A stretch of 64,000 bases of DNA from Cyanobium sp. NS01 (GTDB lineage Bacteria > Cyanobacteriota > Cyanobacteriia > PCC-6307 > Cyanobiaceae), in NCBI RefSeq assembly GCF_014280235.1, contig NZ_CP047940.1:620001-684000 (forward strand). Reading direction: 5' to 3'. Below are positions 50,626 through 59,826 of this stretch, piece after piece. The notes beneath the pieces were generated by a model. That model was not told where the DNA came from, did not search any database, and saw only the letters and a list, made by a program, of their open reading frames with translations. Positions within the stretch are counted from its first letter, which is position 1. Each line of letters opens with the position of its first letter. The position numbers were made by a program, and so were the translations under genes.

Positions 50626-51776
50626 GGGCCGAAGGCCTCCAGCAGGGCCTCTTCGCACTGCAGATCGCCGCTCCGCTGTCGCTGGTTGGTCTGTCGTTCG
50701 GCCCGTTGGCCCTGGCGCCGCACCCGGGAGGCGCTTTTGCCCCGCACTCTGGTAGGCATCGTCGCCCCTGGGCTGGTGTCAGCTCCCAGGCCATTGCGGC
50801 TGAGGGCCTCGGACCTGTGGGCTTCCAGGAAGGTGTCCATCGCCACGCTCACGCCCTGGCTGCGCACCGAGCGCAGATTGGCCTCGTAGAAGACACCGCG
50901 GGCCGCCTGGTTGGTGATGATCTCGTAGGAAGGGAAATAGTCGATGGCCTCAGAGCCGGCCGCCAGATCACCTGCCGCCGCCCGCAGCACGGCCTTGGAG
51001 TAGGTGGTGGCAGCGAGCACGTGGTCACCACTGGCTGTGGCCGTGAGCGGCACCGGCGACACGGTGAGCAGCATCTGAAAGGAACGGCCGCGCCGCAGGC
51101 TCAGCACCACCCGACGGAAGCTCTGCAGCGCCTGAATCACACTGGCGCAGCCGTAATTTCTGAAGGCATACCGTTGTGGCTCGAACTGGCCGGCGATCGT
51201 GCCGGGAGCGGTGGGGTACACCGTGTCCTGCAGCCCGCCGGGGCGCACCCAGGCTTCCGTGAGGCCGAGGGTGAAGATGAATAGATCCATGCGCTTGAAC
51301 ATCAGTCTCACCCGGGTGAGGTGATGGCGGCGATGCTCCCTCACGGCATCTGCACTGTCCAGGCCTTCAGGTTCGACGCCCGGCCGCTGGGCATCAAACC
51401 AGCGGCCGTCCCGCTCCCAGGCGGGTTCCTGGGGCTGAAAGCGGCCCCGTGCTTCCTGGGCCAGCTGGAGCAGCTGCTGGGCGGTGTAAATGTTGCCGTA
51501 GCGGCAGGAATAAAGCGAGAATCCGAAACGCTGATGGTGTTCTTCCGGCAAGGAAAAGGGCGGTCTTTCCAGGTCAAGGACGTTGAAGTGATGCGCCCTC
51601 AGATGGCTGGTGATGTGCTGAGCAAAGCAGCTGCCGGCGGTCGCAATCTTGGTGTCTGGGCTGATCTTCCACTTGGGTTGATAGAGATCGCTCTGATCGA
51701 AGGGGGAGGCCTCCACCACCGCCTTGCGCCAGAAAGCCCTGCTCGGCAGGGCGCTGTAGGGACTCGTCACGGGCAA
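50622..51776 (-). CDS. GSCFA domain-containing protein
   Basis: A 384-residue protein. The name-giving motif lies near residue 47 (ATAGSCFAQHI), and the downstream RFGFSLYSCRYGNIYTA and FTLGLTEAW segments are typical of GSCFA proteins, a clade related to SGNH hydrolases. The C-terminal 60 residues are basic and of low complexity. It is the first of three coupled genes ending at 49513, and follows msrB by 20 bases on the same strand. Its substrate is unknown. Confidence 0.9.
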   Translation of the reverse strand: MPVTSPYSALPSRAFWRKAVVEASPFDQSDLYQPKWKISPDTKIATAGSCFAQHITSHLRAHHFNVLDLERPPFSLPEEHHQRFGFSLYSCRYGNIYTAQQLLQLAQEARGRFQPQEPAWERDGRWFDAQRPGVEPEGLDSADAVREHRRHHLTRVRLMFKRMDLFIFTLGLTEAWVRPGGLQDTVYPTAPGTIAGQFEPQRYAFRNYGCASVIQALQSFRRVVLSLRRGRSFQMLLTVSPVPLTATASGDHVLAATTYSKAVLRAAAGDLAAGSEAIDYFPSYEIITNQAARGVFYEANLRSVRSQGVSVAMDTFLEAHRSEALSRNGLGADTSPGATMPTRVRGKSASRVRRQGQRAERQTNQRQRSGDLQCEEALLEAFGP

Positions 51777-51796
51777 TCAGCACGGTTTGCGGACAA

Positions 51797-52285
51797 TCAG
51801 CTGGGCACGAAGCGCAGGGCGACACCGTTGTTGCAGTAGCGCTTGCCCGTGGGCCTGGGGCCGTCAGCGAAGACATGGCCCTGGTGGCCGCCGCAGCGAC
51901 GGCAGTGGTATTCGGTGCGGGGCACGATCAGCTTGAAATCCTTCTTGGTGCCGATGGCGTTGGGCAGGGGGTCCCAGAAGCTCGGCCAGCCGGTGCCGCT
52001 GTCGTACTTGGTGCTGGAGCTGAACAGGGGCAGGTCGCAGCCGGCGCAGCTGTAGGTGCCCTGACGCTTTTCGTCATTGAGCGGGCTGGAGAAGGGGCGC
52101 TCGGTGCCCTCCTGGCGCAGCACCTTGAAGGCCTCGGGGCTCAGTCGCTTGCGCCACTCCGCTTCGCTCAGCTGCCAACTCGGGTCGTTGGCCTCTGCAG
52201 AGGCATCGGCCCGGCATCCTGTGGCAAGCAGACCGGCCAGGCCCGAGGCGACGCCGGTGAGCAGGTTGCGACGGGACATCGGCAT
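51797..52285 (-). CDS. msrB: Peptide-methionine (R)-S-oxide reductase, exported form
   Basis: A 162-residue protein. Zinc Cys pairs are in CAGCDLPLF and CRRCGGHQGH, and the catalytic Cys is in RYCNNGVALRF. The N-terminus reads MSRRNLLTG...LLATGC, a twin-Arg plus hydrophobic stretch and a lipobox-like Cys, suggesting Tat export and perhaps lipid attachment to the thylakoid or plasma membrane. ATG at 52279 (Met3) is an equally good start. It lies between secG and the GSCFA gene in one minus-strand run. Confidence 0.93.
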   Translation of the reverse strand: MPMSRRNLLTGVASGLAGLLATGCRADASAEANDPSWQLSEAEWRKRLSPEAFKVLRQEGTERPFSSPLNDEKRQGTYSCAGCDLPLFSSSTKYDSGTGWPSFWDPLPNAIGTKKDFKLIVPRTEYHCRRCGGHQGHVFADGPRPTGKRYCNNGVALRFVPS

Positions 52286-52311
52286 CAGAGAGGGGAAGGC
52301 AAGGGGCGGGC

Positions 52312-52542
52312 TCAGGCCAGCCAGCCGGCACTCAGCACCACGGCCAGGGCCAGGAACAGCACCAGCAGGGTCCAGGTGACGCGGTTGAGGGTCTGTTCAG
52401 CGCTGCGGGCGCTGGTGAACATCGAGCCGCCGCTGGACGCCAGGCCACCCATGCCGTCGCCTTTGGGGCTGTGCAGGAGAATGGTCAGGATCAGGAGAAT
52501 GCCGGTGGCGGCCCAGACCCAGGCCATCACGGAAGCAACCAT
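52312..52542 (-). CDS. secG: Preprotein translocase subunit SecG
   Basis: A 76-residue protein with two membrane helices (WVWAATGILLILTILLH and WTLLVLFLALAVVLSAGWL) separated by the conserved loop SPKGDGMGGLASSGGSMF. It associates with SecYE. It follows gpmI by 24 bases. Confidence 0.95.
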   Translation of the reverse strand: MVASVMAWVWAATGILLILTILLHSPKGDGMGGLASSGGSMFTSARSAEQTLNRVTWTLLVLFLALAVVLSAGWLA

Positions 52543-52566
52543 GGCTGCGGGTGCGGTTGTCGCAGG

Positions 52567-54150
52567 CTAGACGCTCAGGGTCTGCGGCACCCGGTTCTCC
52601 GCCACGGTGACGGTGCTCGGCTCCACCAGGGAGGTGCCGGTCATCAGGCTTGGCTTGGGAAGCCCCAGGATCTCCAGCAGGGTGGGGGCAATGTCGGCCA
52701 GTCCGCCGTGCTCGCGCAGGGTCACGGCGTTGCCGTGGCCAGGCAGCTTGCGCCGCTCCCCCTCCACCAGGATCACCGGCACCGGGTTGGTGGTGTGAGC
52801 TGTCCAGGGGCGGCCATCGCTGCCCACCATCACCTCGGCATTGCCGTGGTCGGCGGTGATCAGCAGCGTGCCGCCCATGCGATTGGTGGCTTCCATCAGG
52901 CGGCCCACGCAGCGGTCCACGGTGCCGATCGCCTCGGTGGTGGCCTGGATCTGGCCGGTGTGTCCCACCATGTCGGGGTTGGCGTAGTTGATCACCACCA
53001 GGGCATAGAGGCCCTTGCGGATCGCCGCCACGCAGCTCTCGGTGAGCTGTTCGGCCGACATGGCCGGGGACTGGTCGTAAGTGGCGACCCTGGGCGAAGG
53101 CACCAGGTGCCGGTCTTCCCCCGGGAAGGCCTGCTCAATCCCGCCATTCATGAAGTAGGTGACATGGGGGTATTTCTCCGTTTCTGCGGTTCGGAACTGG
53201 CGCAGGCCCGCCTCCGACACCGCCTGCCCCAGGAGGCCATCGAGGGATTCCGGTGGGAAGGCCACCTCAACCGGCAGGCCCCGCTCGTACTGGGTGAACG
53301 TGACCACCTGCAGCCTGGGGGGATCGGTGCGGGGGAAGCCCTCGAAGTCGCTGAGCACCAGAGCGCGGACCAGTTGCCGCACCCGGTCGGGACGGAAGTT
53401 GAAGCAGATCAGGCCGTCGCCGGACTTCAGATGGCCCTCGCTCAGCCGCACCGGCTCCAGGAATTCATCGCCCACGTCGGCCCCATGGGAGGCGGCGATG
53501 ACCTCCGCCGCTGACTGACCCGTGGGCTCTCCGGGCTCGGTGTAGAGGCGATAGGCCCGCTCGGTGCGCTCCCAGCGACTGTCGCGGTCCATGGCCCAGT
53601 ACCGCCCGCAGGCGGTGGCGATGCGGCCGACCCCTGCCGCCGCGATCTGGGCCTCGACCATCGCCGCGTAGGTGAGGGCGCTGGTGGGGGCTGTGTCGCG
53701 GCCATCGGTGATCAGATGCACACACACATCGCTCAGACCCCGCCCGGCGGCCCACTGCAGCAGGCCCCCGAGGTGGCTGATGTGGCTGTGCACCCCGCCA
53801 TCGGAGCAGAGGCCCAGCAGGTGCAGGGTGCCGCCGCTCTGGAGCAGGGAATCGGCCAGGGTGTTGAGGGCGCCGTTGCGGGCCAGGGAGCCATCGCGGA
53901 CGGCCTGGGTGATACGCACCAGTTCCTGGCGGATGACCCGACCTGAGCCAATCGTGAGGTGGCCCACCTCGGAATTGCCCATCTGATCATCCGGCAGGCC
54001 CACGGCGGCGCCGCTGGCCTCGATCAGGGTGTGGGGATAGGCGTGCCAGAGGGCATCCATCACCGGGGTGTCGGCGAGGCGGATGGCGTTGTTGGTCTGT
54101 TCGCGGCGGTGGCCCCAGCCGTCGAGGATGGCCAACACCACGGGAGCCAC
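52567..54150 (-). CDS. gpmI: 2,3-bisphosphoglycerate-independent phosphoglycerate mutase
   Basis: A 527-residue two-domain enzyme of the alkaline phosphatase superfamily that interconverts 3- and 2-phosphoglycerate. AILDGWGHR and [13 protein letters not shown] contain the metal Asp and catalytic Ser; [20 protein letters not shown] and ITADHGNAE supply further metal ligands. I take the GTG at 54150 ([13 protein letters not shown]), because the additional 35 residues from the GTG at 54255 are Ser/Gly/Arg-rich and unlike the family, but the longer start is not excluded. Confidence 0.93.
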   Translation of the reverse strand: MAPVVLAILDGWGHRREQTNNAIRLADTPVMDALWHAYPHTLIEASGAAVGLPDDQMGNSEVGHLTIGSGRVIRQELVRITQAVRDGSLARNGALNTLADSLLQSGGTLHLLGLCSDGGVHSHISHLGGLLQWAAGRGLSDVCVHLITDGRDTAPTSALTYAAMVEAQIAAAGVGRIATACGRYWAMDRDSRWERTERAYRLYTEPGEPTGQSAAEVIAASHGADVGDEFLEPVRLSEGHLKSGDGLICFNFRPDRVRQLVRALVLSDFEGFPRTDPPRLQVVTFTQYERGLPVEVAFPPESLDGLLGQAVSEAGLRQFRTAETEKYPHVTYFMNGGIEQAFPGEDRHLVPSPRVATYDQSPAMSAEQLTESCVAAIRKGLYALVVINYANPDMVGHTGQIQATTEAIGTVDRCVGRLMEATNRMGGTLLITADHGNAEVMVGSDGRPWTAHTTNPVPVILVEGERRKLPGHGNAVTLREHGGLADIAPTLLEILGLPKPSLMTGTSLVEPSTVTVAENRVPQTLSV

Positions 54151-54449
54151 GGAGCCGGAGCCATCAGCTGAGCGCCCCTGCAGCCTGGAGGCCGACGCAC
54201 CCTCCCTGGAACCCACGGCTGACTGCTGGGAGGGCTTTGCTGACACCCGGCTCACCTCACATGCTGGAAAGTGTCTTCGGGAGTCAACTTACAGCCCGTT
54301 TGTAACGGTCTTGCGTTGCTTCCATTCAGCGTCAGGTTTTGGTCACACTCCTGGCGATGGGCGGCCCTGCCAGTTCTCCGATAGCCGGGCTGGCTGGAGC
54401 CTCGCTCTGCCTACGATTCAGTCTGAGTGCCCTGGAGCTTTCTCTGCGC

Positions 54450-54986
54450 ATGGCCAGGCTGGCACTTCTCTCCAGCGGTGAGCTGGCCCGCACCCTCGAT
54501 CGGCTGGCCACCCAGGTGCTGGAGGCCGAGCCGGACGCTGAGGCGCTGCTGTTGCTGGGAATCCCCACCAGGGGCGTGGCCCTGGCCGAGGTGCTGGCCT
54601 CAAGGCTGGAGCAGCTCAGCGGCCAGTGCGTGGACCGGGGCGCCCTCGATCCCACCTTTCACCGGGACGACCTCGATCGGGTGGGCACCCGTCTGGTGCA
54701 GCCCACGGCCCTGCCGGTGGCCCTGGAGGGACGCCATGTGCTGCTGGTGGATGACGTGATCTTCACGGGCCGCACGGTGCGGGCTGCCCTGGAGGCGCTG
54801 CAGGCCTGGGGGCGCCCCAAACGGGTGGGCCTGCTGGTGATGGTGGACCGGGGGCACAGGGAAGTGCCGATCCAGCCCGACTTCTGCGGCCGCGTGGTGC
54901 CGACCAGCCGCCAGGAGTCGATTCAGCTCTGTCTGCGCGGCATCGACCCGGAAGAGGGTGTCTTTCTGATCCGCCCCTCAACCTGA
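54450..54986 (+). CDS. pyrR: Bifunctional pyr operon regulator / uracil phosphoribosyltransferase
   Basis: A 178-residue PRTase. The PRPP-binding motif is LLVDDVIFTGRTVRAAL, and IPTRGVALAEVLA and the basic VMVDRGHRE-VPIQPDF segment are as in PyrR. The ATG at 54450 gives the usual length; the frame is open upstream to 54339. In cyanobacteria PyrR is likely an UPRTase, as no attenuator hairpin for pyr genes is visible here. Confidence 0.92.
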   Translation: MARLALLSSGELARTLDRLATQVLEAEPDAEALLLLGIPTRGVALAEVLASRLEQLSGQCVDRGALDPTFHRDDLDRVGTRLVQPTALPVALEGRHVLLVDDVIFTGRTVRAALEALQAWGRPKRVGLLVMVDRGHREVPIQPDFCGRVVPTSRQESIQLCLRGIDPEEGVFLIRPST

Positions 54987-55014
54987 GAGAGCGGGGACTG
55001 GACATGGGCCCGGC

Positions 55015-55233
55015 TCAGGCGGCTTCGAGCTCATCGGGGCGGAAGTGGGCCCTGAATTTTCCGAACACGACGATCACGGGCAGGGTGGGGCTGATCACCC
55101 GTCCTTTCCATTCGTTCAGCACCGTCTTCACTTCACCCTGCTGACCCTTCAGATCAAAGGCCTCGCCGCGGTGTTCGGGATGGTGATACACCACCACGCT
55201 CTGGCAGACCCTGACCTGATCCCCTGGCTGCAT
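55015..55233 (-). CDS. ftrV: Ferredoxin-thioredoxin reductase variable chain
   Basis: A 72-residue SH3-like subunit that stabilises the catalytic chain of FTR, linking photosystem I electrons to thioredoxin. MQPGDQVRVCQSVVVYHHP and KGRVISPTLPVIVVFGKF are the family pattern. The start is the ATG at 55233; upstream frame is shared with the next gene on the strand. It is 53 bases after the membrane-anchored unknown and convergent with pyrR. Confidence 0.93.
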   Translation of the reverse strand: MQPGDQVRVCQSVVVYHHPEHRGEAFDLKGQQGEVKTVLNEWKGRVISPTLPVIVVFGKFRAHFRPDELEAA

Positions 55234-55286
55234 GAACGACCCGACACTCAAGGCCCCAATCTTGTCATGGCGCGCCTGAGCCTTCC

Positions 55287-56114
55287 TCAGCGCTGACAAC
55301 CGCTCTCCGGCCCGGCCTCGACCACCTCGCCGCCGAGGGCCCGGCAGGCGGCCTCGAAGGCGGCCCATTCATCCATGCCGGCAGCGATGCGCTGCTGCAC
55401 TTGCCGGTCCAGCTGCTCAAGGGGCACCGAGTGGGGCAGGGCGCCATGGCCATCCCGTTGGCGATCTGGACCGCGCAGGCTGCCGATGCCCACTTGGACC
55501 TCCTCCCTGACGGCCTCACTCTGCTGCTTCCACCAGGGATGGTCGATGCGGTTGAGGGCCTCAAGGGCCTCCCACCAGCGCTTCTCCTGACTCAGGCGCT
55601 GGGCCCGCTTCAGCTGCTGCTGGTTGCGGCTCCAGATCTCCCTGAGCCGGTTGCCCAGGGACCGCCGGTCGGGGCGCTCGTGCTCGCCCATGGGTTCGAG
55701 CAGGGCGAGGCTTCCCTCGAGATCGCCGGCTTCAAAGCGGGCCATGGCCCGATCCTGAAGGGCCACCTGCCAGGCGTCGAGGCGCTGGCGGTCTTCCGGC
55801 CGGGCCGCTTCGGAATTGACCAGCTGCAGCTGCAGCCGCAGGGCCTCGCCCCACTGCTCTTCCTCCCACAACTGGCCGGCTTGACGCCGGCGGCACTGGC
55901 CCTGCTCCTGAGCAGCGCCGCCGCCCAGCCAGCGCAGGGCCTGCAGCTGGGCGCCATAGCGCAGGCAGGCGTCCAGGTCGCCGCGTTCGGCGGCCGTCTC
56001 AAGACGGCCAGGCAGTTGGCGTTCCCACCACCAGGCCCCCCCCGCCATCGCGGCCACCAGCCCGACAGCAACAGCAATCCAGACGCGAGGTCGCCGAAGC
56101 GGACGCAGGGCCAA
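55287..56114 (-). CDS. Membrane-anchored protein of unknown function, helical repeats
   Basis: About 275 residues from the TTG at 56114 (ALRPLRRPRVWIAVAVG). One membrane helix (VAVGLVAAMAGGAWWW) is followed by a mostly helical, charged domain that repeats short patterns (QLWEEEQWGEALRLQLQLV, RFEAGDLEGSLALLEPM, EKRWWEALEALNRI), suggestive of TPR-like pairs. No known family is recognised. No ATG or GTG offers a better start. It sits between hsp70-like and ftrV genes on the same strand, gaps 53 and 114 bases. Confidence 0.75.
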   Translation of the reverse strand: MALRPLRRPRVWIAVAVGLVAAMAGGAWWWERQLPGRLETAAERGDLDACLRYGAQLQALRWLGGGAAQEQGQCRRRQAGQLWEEEQWGEALRLQLQLVNSEAARPEDRQRLDAWQVALQDRAMARFEAGDLEGSLALLEPMGEHERPDRRSLGNRLREIWSRNQQQLKRAQRLSQEKRWWEALEALNRIDHPWWKQQSEAVREEVQVGIGSLRGPDRQRDGHGALPHSVPLEQLDRQVQQRIAAGMDEWAAFEAACRALGGEVVEAGPESGCQR

Positions 56115-56228
56115 AAGGGGGCAGATCCCAGCTATGCAGCTCCCATGTAAGCGCCCCCGCTGCGCTCTGGCAGGCCCTGCCAAGGCCTGGGGGCCTGGGC
56201 CATGCAGAGCCGATCCGGTGAATCCGTC

Positions 56229-57809
56229 TCAGCGGACCGGCCCCAGGGACCGCTCTGGGCCCTGCTCCTCGGTGAGCAGGTCCGTGACGCGCAGCACCAG
56301 CTGCCCCTGGGCATCGATCCCGAAGCTCAGGCGCAGCCGATCCACCCCCTGGCTGCCGGGCGGATCGAGGGGCAGGGCCACCAGCGGCTGGCTCCAGCGC
56401 CGCACGCCGGCCTCACCGGCCTGGCGTCGGCGCAGCACGGGCAAGCCGTCTTCGAACAGCACTTCGCGCCGTTGCTCATCAACGGGCTCCCCGAAGATCA
56501 GCTCCAGTTCCCGCTGCCCGTCCTGACTGCAGGCCAGCACCAGCTCCAGGGGATGTTCCGTGGGCCAGCTCTGGCCTGCCACGAACAGGGCATGCCAGTG
56601 GTGGCAGGCGCTGCGCCGATCCCAGCAGCGCAGGCTCACGCCATGGCTGAGCACGTCATTGACGCGGACGCCCGGGGTGAGGGCGAGGGCGCCGAGGGCG
56701 ACGGCCTCCACCGGCCGCTGGTCGCGGATGGTCACCCCTGGGCAGCGTCTGGCCAGCCACTCCCTCACGGCTCCCAACTGGCTGCCTCCCCCCACCGGCA
56801 GCACCGCCCCGATGTCGCCCAGGCCCATCCCGGCGCGGCGTCCGGCGGCCAGGACCTGCTCCAGCAAGGCGTCGAGTTCCTCCAGCAGGCCCTGCTGCTC
56901 CAGCAGCGCGTCGAGTTCACTGCGGTTGAGCCGCCACTCCAGCGGCGCCCTGCCGGGTGAACTCACCAGCACCCGCGCCTCGGGCACCTGGCTGAGACGG
57001 CACTTGAGCCGTTCGGCCCCATCCAGCAGGGCCGGCTCGGCCTGGCCGTCGCTGCCCAGCTCGCCGCAGAGATGGTGGGCGATCCAGCGATCGATGTCGC
57101 GGCCGCCCAGGGCCACGCCGGCCTTGCCGATCACCGTGGCGCAGCGCAGGGCCTGGCGGCTGCTGCCGAGGTCGCGGCCCGCGAAGCGGAGCAGCTGGGC
57201 AATCGGCATCGCCCGGCCCTCGCCCCCCTCCAGCCGCACCAGGGAGAGGTCGATCGTGCCGCCTCCCACGTCCACCACCAGCACGGTGCTGCCGGCCGCC
57301 AGCCCGGCGCCGATCGCCGCTGCGGTGGGCTCATCCACCAGGGCCACTTCGGCCACATCCAGCGCGCTGCAGGCCTGCAGCAGCCAGTTCCGATAACCCC
57401 GGTAGCCCTCGATCGGGGCGGTGAGCACAAGCCGGCCGGGTTCCAGGTCGGGCGGCAGGGCCTCCCAGAGCAGCCGCAGCAGAAGGCTGGCGCTGGTCTC
57501 CGGGGCCAGCGGCAGGGCGCTGGCGTCGTTGCTAGCGGCAGCGGTCGGCGCCGGGCCAGCGCCGATCCGGCGTTTGAAATCCCGCTGCAGCTCCACTCCG
57601 GTGGACTGGGCCAGACCTGCCTCCAGCACCTGGCGGCCCACCAGGGGTCTGGGACTGTCGGCGCTGGCCAGCCACAGCAGCGAGGGGATGACCGGCGGCT
57701 CCTCCAGGCTGAAGGGGGAGAGGGCCAGCAACACCGGAACCCCCCCTGGTGCCTGATAGGCCACCACGGTGGTGCTGCTGCCGAGATCAATGGCGAGCGT
57801 GCCAGCCAT
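56229..57809 (-). CDS. Hsp70-family ATPase without the C-terminal lid
   Basis: A 526-residue protein. The actin-like ATPase has phosphate 1 LAIDLGSSTTVV, the EPTAAAIGAGLAAG segment, phosphate 2 VVDVGGGTIDLSLV and the adenosine motif VLPVGGGSQL. After residue 365 comes a beta-sandwich-like region (LRLSFGIDAQGQLVLRV) but no helical lid; DnaK itself has about 630 residues. It is upstream of the TPR-like membrane protein on the same strand. Such shortened Hsp70 proteins occur in cyanobacteria without assigned clients. Confidence 0.9.
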   Translation of the reverse strand: MAGTLAIDLGSSTTVVAYQAPGGVPVLLALSPFSLEEPPVIPSLLWLASADSPRPLVGRQVLEAGLAQSTGVELQRDFKRRIGAGPAPTAAASNDASALPLAPETSASLLLRLLWEALPPDLEPGRLVLTAPIEGYRGYRNWLLQACSALDVAEVALVDEPTAAAIGAGLAAGSTVLVVDVGGGTIDLSLVRLEGGEGRAMPIAQLLRFAGRDLGSSRQALRCATVIGKAGVALGGRDIDRWIAHHLCGELGSDGQAEPALLDGAERLKCRLSQVPEARVLVSSPGRAPLEWRLNRSELDALLEQQGLLEELDALLEQVLAAGRRAGMGLGDIGAVLPVGGGSQLGAVREWLARRCPGVTIRDQRPVEAVALGALALTPGVRVNDVLSHGVSLRCWDRRSACHHWHALFVAGQSWPTEHPLELVLACSQDGQRELELIFGEPVDEQRREVLFEDGLPVLRRRQAGEAGVRRWSQPLVALPLDPPGSQGVDRLRLSFGIDAQGQLVLRVTDLLTEEQGPERSLGPVR

Positions 57810-57893
57810 GGCGTCCTTCTAGACGGTCGGAGTGGGGGTACGGGAGTTCCCGGGGTAGTGGCCTACGCTTGATGCTCTGTGGTAATCGATCCG

Positions 57894-58124
57894 ATGCAAC
57901 GTGGTCTGGACGTGAATGCCAAGGAACTGGCCCAGCGGGCGGAGAGCCTGATCCGCCACTCCAGCAACCGCTACCTCACCACGGTTCGCATCGCCTTCCG
58001 CGCCAAGCAGCGTCGTTTTGACGACTTCGACGGTCTGCTGGACGAGTCGATGATCAAACCCGTGCAGCGGGCGATTGTCGAACTGAGCGACGAGCAGGAT
58101 CAGCCGGCCCTGTTGCCTGGCTGA
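57894..58124 (+). CDS. rpoZ: RNA polymerase omega subunit
   Basis: A 76-residue protein. [35 protein letters not shown] and the C-terminal [12 protein letters not shown] follow cyanobacterial RpoZ. The ATG at 57894 is preferred; a GTG at 57879 would add five residues. It is divergent from the Hsp70-like gene and followed by the DUF1818 gene after 20 bases. Confidence 0.93.
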   Translation: MQRGLDVNAKELAQRAESLIRHSSNRYLTTVRIAFRAKQRRFDDFDGLLDESMIKPVQRAIVELSDEQDQPALLPG

Positions 58125-58144
58125 CCGACGCAGTCCCCCTGGCT

Positions 58145-58591
58145 GTGGAGGTTCTCGAGGGTCAGGGATGGCGGTTGGTGGTGGACCCCTGCCGCGCCCC
58201 CTGGCCCGTGCTGATCGGCGCTGAGGGGTGGGCCGCCGAACTCAGTGCTGGCGAGGCCCGCCTGCTGGCGAGCGGTGTGCAGGAGCTCGCTGCCCAGCTG
58301 GAGGCCCTGGCCGATCAGCTGATGGCGGAAGAGTCCATCACCCTGGAATTGGAGCGACCCTGTGGCGCCGGCTCCCTCTGGCTGGAGATCGAGGGCCACC
58401 GCAGGGCCTGGGCCCTGCGGCTCGTGCTGGCCCCGGGCCCGGAGCGGCGCGGCATCGAGGGGCGCTGGTGCCCTCAGGGCAGCGCCGCCATCGCGGCAGC
58501 CCTGGAGCAGGCCCTGCAGGGCTTGGAGCTTCAAGCCCCGGAGCTTTCAGCTTCCCAGCAGGGGCCCGTGAGCTCATGCAGGGCGCTGTAG
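58145..58591 (+). CDS. DUF1818 family protein
   Basis: A 148-residue protein from a GTG. The conserved pattern is GWRLVVDP...PVLIGAEGWAAEL, then ADQLMAEESITLELE and WALRLVLAPG...RGIEGRW, as I recall for the cyanobacterial DUF1818 family. No function is known. It follows rpoZ by 20 bases and overlaps the convergent dehydrogenase by 61 bases. Confidence 0.85.
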   Translation: MEVLEGQGWRLVVDPCRAPWPVLIGAEGWAAELSAGEARLLASGVQELAAQLEALADQLMAEESITLELERPCGAGSLWLEIEGHRRAWALRLVLAPGPERRGIEGRWCPQGSAAIAAALEQALQGLELQAPELSASQQGPVSSCRAL

Positions 58592-59424
58592 TCGAGCCCA
58601 TCAAGGGGGCTGCCGGCTGCCCGTTCCAGCAGCGCCGCCAGGCCCGCCAGCCCTTCGGTGTGCAGGCCCTGGCGCTGGGCTGCCTGCAGGAACAGGTTCA
58701 GGTCCTTGCGCAGGTGGGCGGTGGGGAAGTTGGGATTGGCGTAGTCGCCAGCCACCATCCGGGGGAGCTTCTTGTCGAAGGTGGGGGCATGCAGGGCACT
58801 GCCCCGCAGCACGGCCAGAAAGCTTTCCCTCTCCACCCCGGCCGCCTGAACCAGCTGCAGCGAGAGGCTGAAGGCATGGGTAAGGCTGGCGATCAGCTGG
58901 TTGAGGGCCAGTTTGGTGTGCATGGCCCGGCCCACCGGACCCAGATGGATGGGCTGGGGCCCCAGCTCCCGCAGCAGGGGCAGGGCCTCGGCAAACAGCT
59001 CGGCCGGCCCCGCCGCCATCACCTGCAGGCGGCCGGCCAGGGCTTCCGGCCTGCTGCCCAGCACCGGTGCCTCCAGGTAGCGGCCGCCACGGCCCGCGAT
59101 CGACTCCGCCAGCTCCTGGCTTTCCCATGGCCCGATGGTGCCCATCTGCACCACCCGCAGGCCTGCCAGCTCCAGCTCTGGTTGCTCCAGCAGTACCTGG
59201 CGGAAGGCGCTGGCATCTGACAGCACGGTGATCACCCAGCTGCAGCCCTGCGTCGCGGCGGCGGGGCTCGCGCAGGCCAGGGCACCGCAGGTCTCCAGGG
59301 CCCGCAGCCGGGCAGGGCTGCGGTTCCAGGCCTGAACGCTGTAGCCCTGCCGCAGCAGCCGTTCGGCGATGGCGCCTCCCAGCAGTCCGGTGCCGAGCAG
59401 GGCGATCGGGGCGGCAGTAGGCAT
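58531..59424 (-). CDS. Beta-hydroxyacid dehydrogenase family oxidoreductase
   Basis: A 297-residue NAD(P)-binding protein. The Rossmann motif is IALLGTGLLGGAIAERLL; then AWNRSPARL, the substrate-loop EAPVLGSRPEA and the catalytic region GRAMHTKLALNQLIA with the Lys. This is the 3-hydroxyisobutyrate dehydrogenase/glyoxylate-succinic semialdehyde reductase clade. Which acid it reduces is not clear from sequence. Confidence 0.85.
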   Translation of the reverse strand: MPTAAPIALLGTGLLGGAIAERLLRQGYSVQAWNRSPARLRALETCGALACASPAAATQGCSWVITVLSDASAFRQVLLEQPELELAGLRVVQMGTIGPWESQELAESIAGRGGRYLEAPVLGSRPEALAGRLQVMAAGPAELFAEALPLLRELGPQPIHLGPVGRAMHTKLALNQLIASLTHAFSLSLQLVQAAGVERESFLAVLRGSALHAPTFDKKLPRMVAGDYANPNFPTAHLRKDLNLFLQAAQRQGLHTEGLAGLAALLERAAGSPLDGLDYSALHELTGPCWEAESSGA

Positions 59425-59826
59425 CGGCGGACTCCGGGGGCCCCCAGCTTGTGCCGCTGATCCCGGCTGAGACGGTTCCGGTTCAGCCTGAGGTGATCAG
59501 CAGTGCTGATTGTTCCTGCCCTGCTGGAGATCCCCCAGGCCAGCCCCTCTTTTTCCACAGGTTTTCCCGGGGGGCCTGTCGCCCCGGCCTGGCACCTGCC
59601 CGGTCCTGGGGAGAGGGGGCGCAGTGAGGGGCTTGGCGCCTCGCTCCCCTTGACAGGTCGCTCTCGAGGCTGGTGAGCCTTGGTAGGGGAGCGCCGTGGC
59701 GGGAGCACCCCTGCTGCAGCAGGCGATCTCAGGGTGGGAGCCCCTCTGCGTGGCCCGGACCGGCGGCATTTGACCCTCCGCACGACCTATGGGCTACTGG
59801 GTGACGATCGCCGGGCTGAAGCCGCT
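59425..59826. other. Intergenic region between the dehydrogenase and DUF2811 genes
   Basis: This 402-base spacer lies between divergent genes and should hold both promoters. It is GC-rich with short G and C runs (for example around 59565-59580). Open frames in it are not supported. I see no hairpin with T-run and no RNA gene. Confidence 0.45.

Noticed and set aside
53442-53990. Short frames inside gpmI on both strands
   Set aside because: They are shadows of the GpmI reading frame with no motif of their own.
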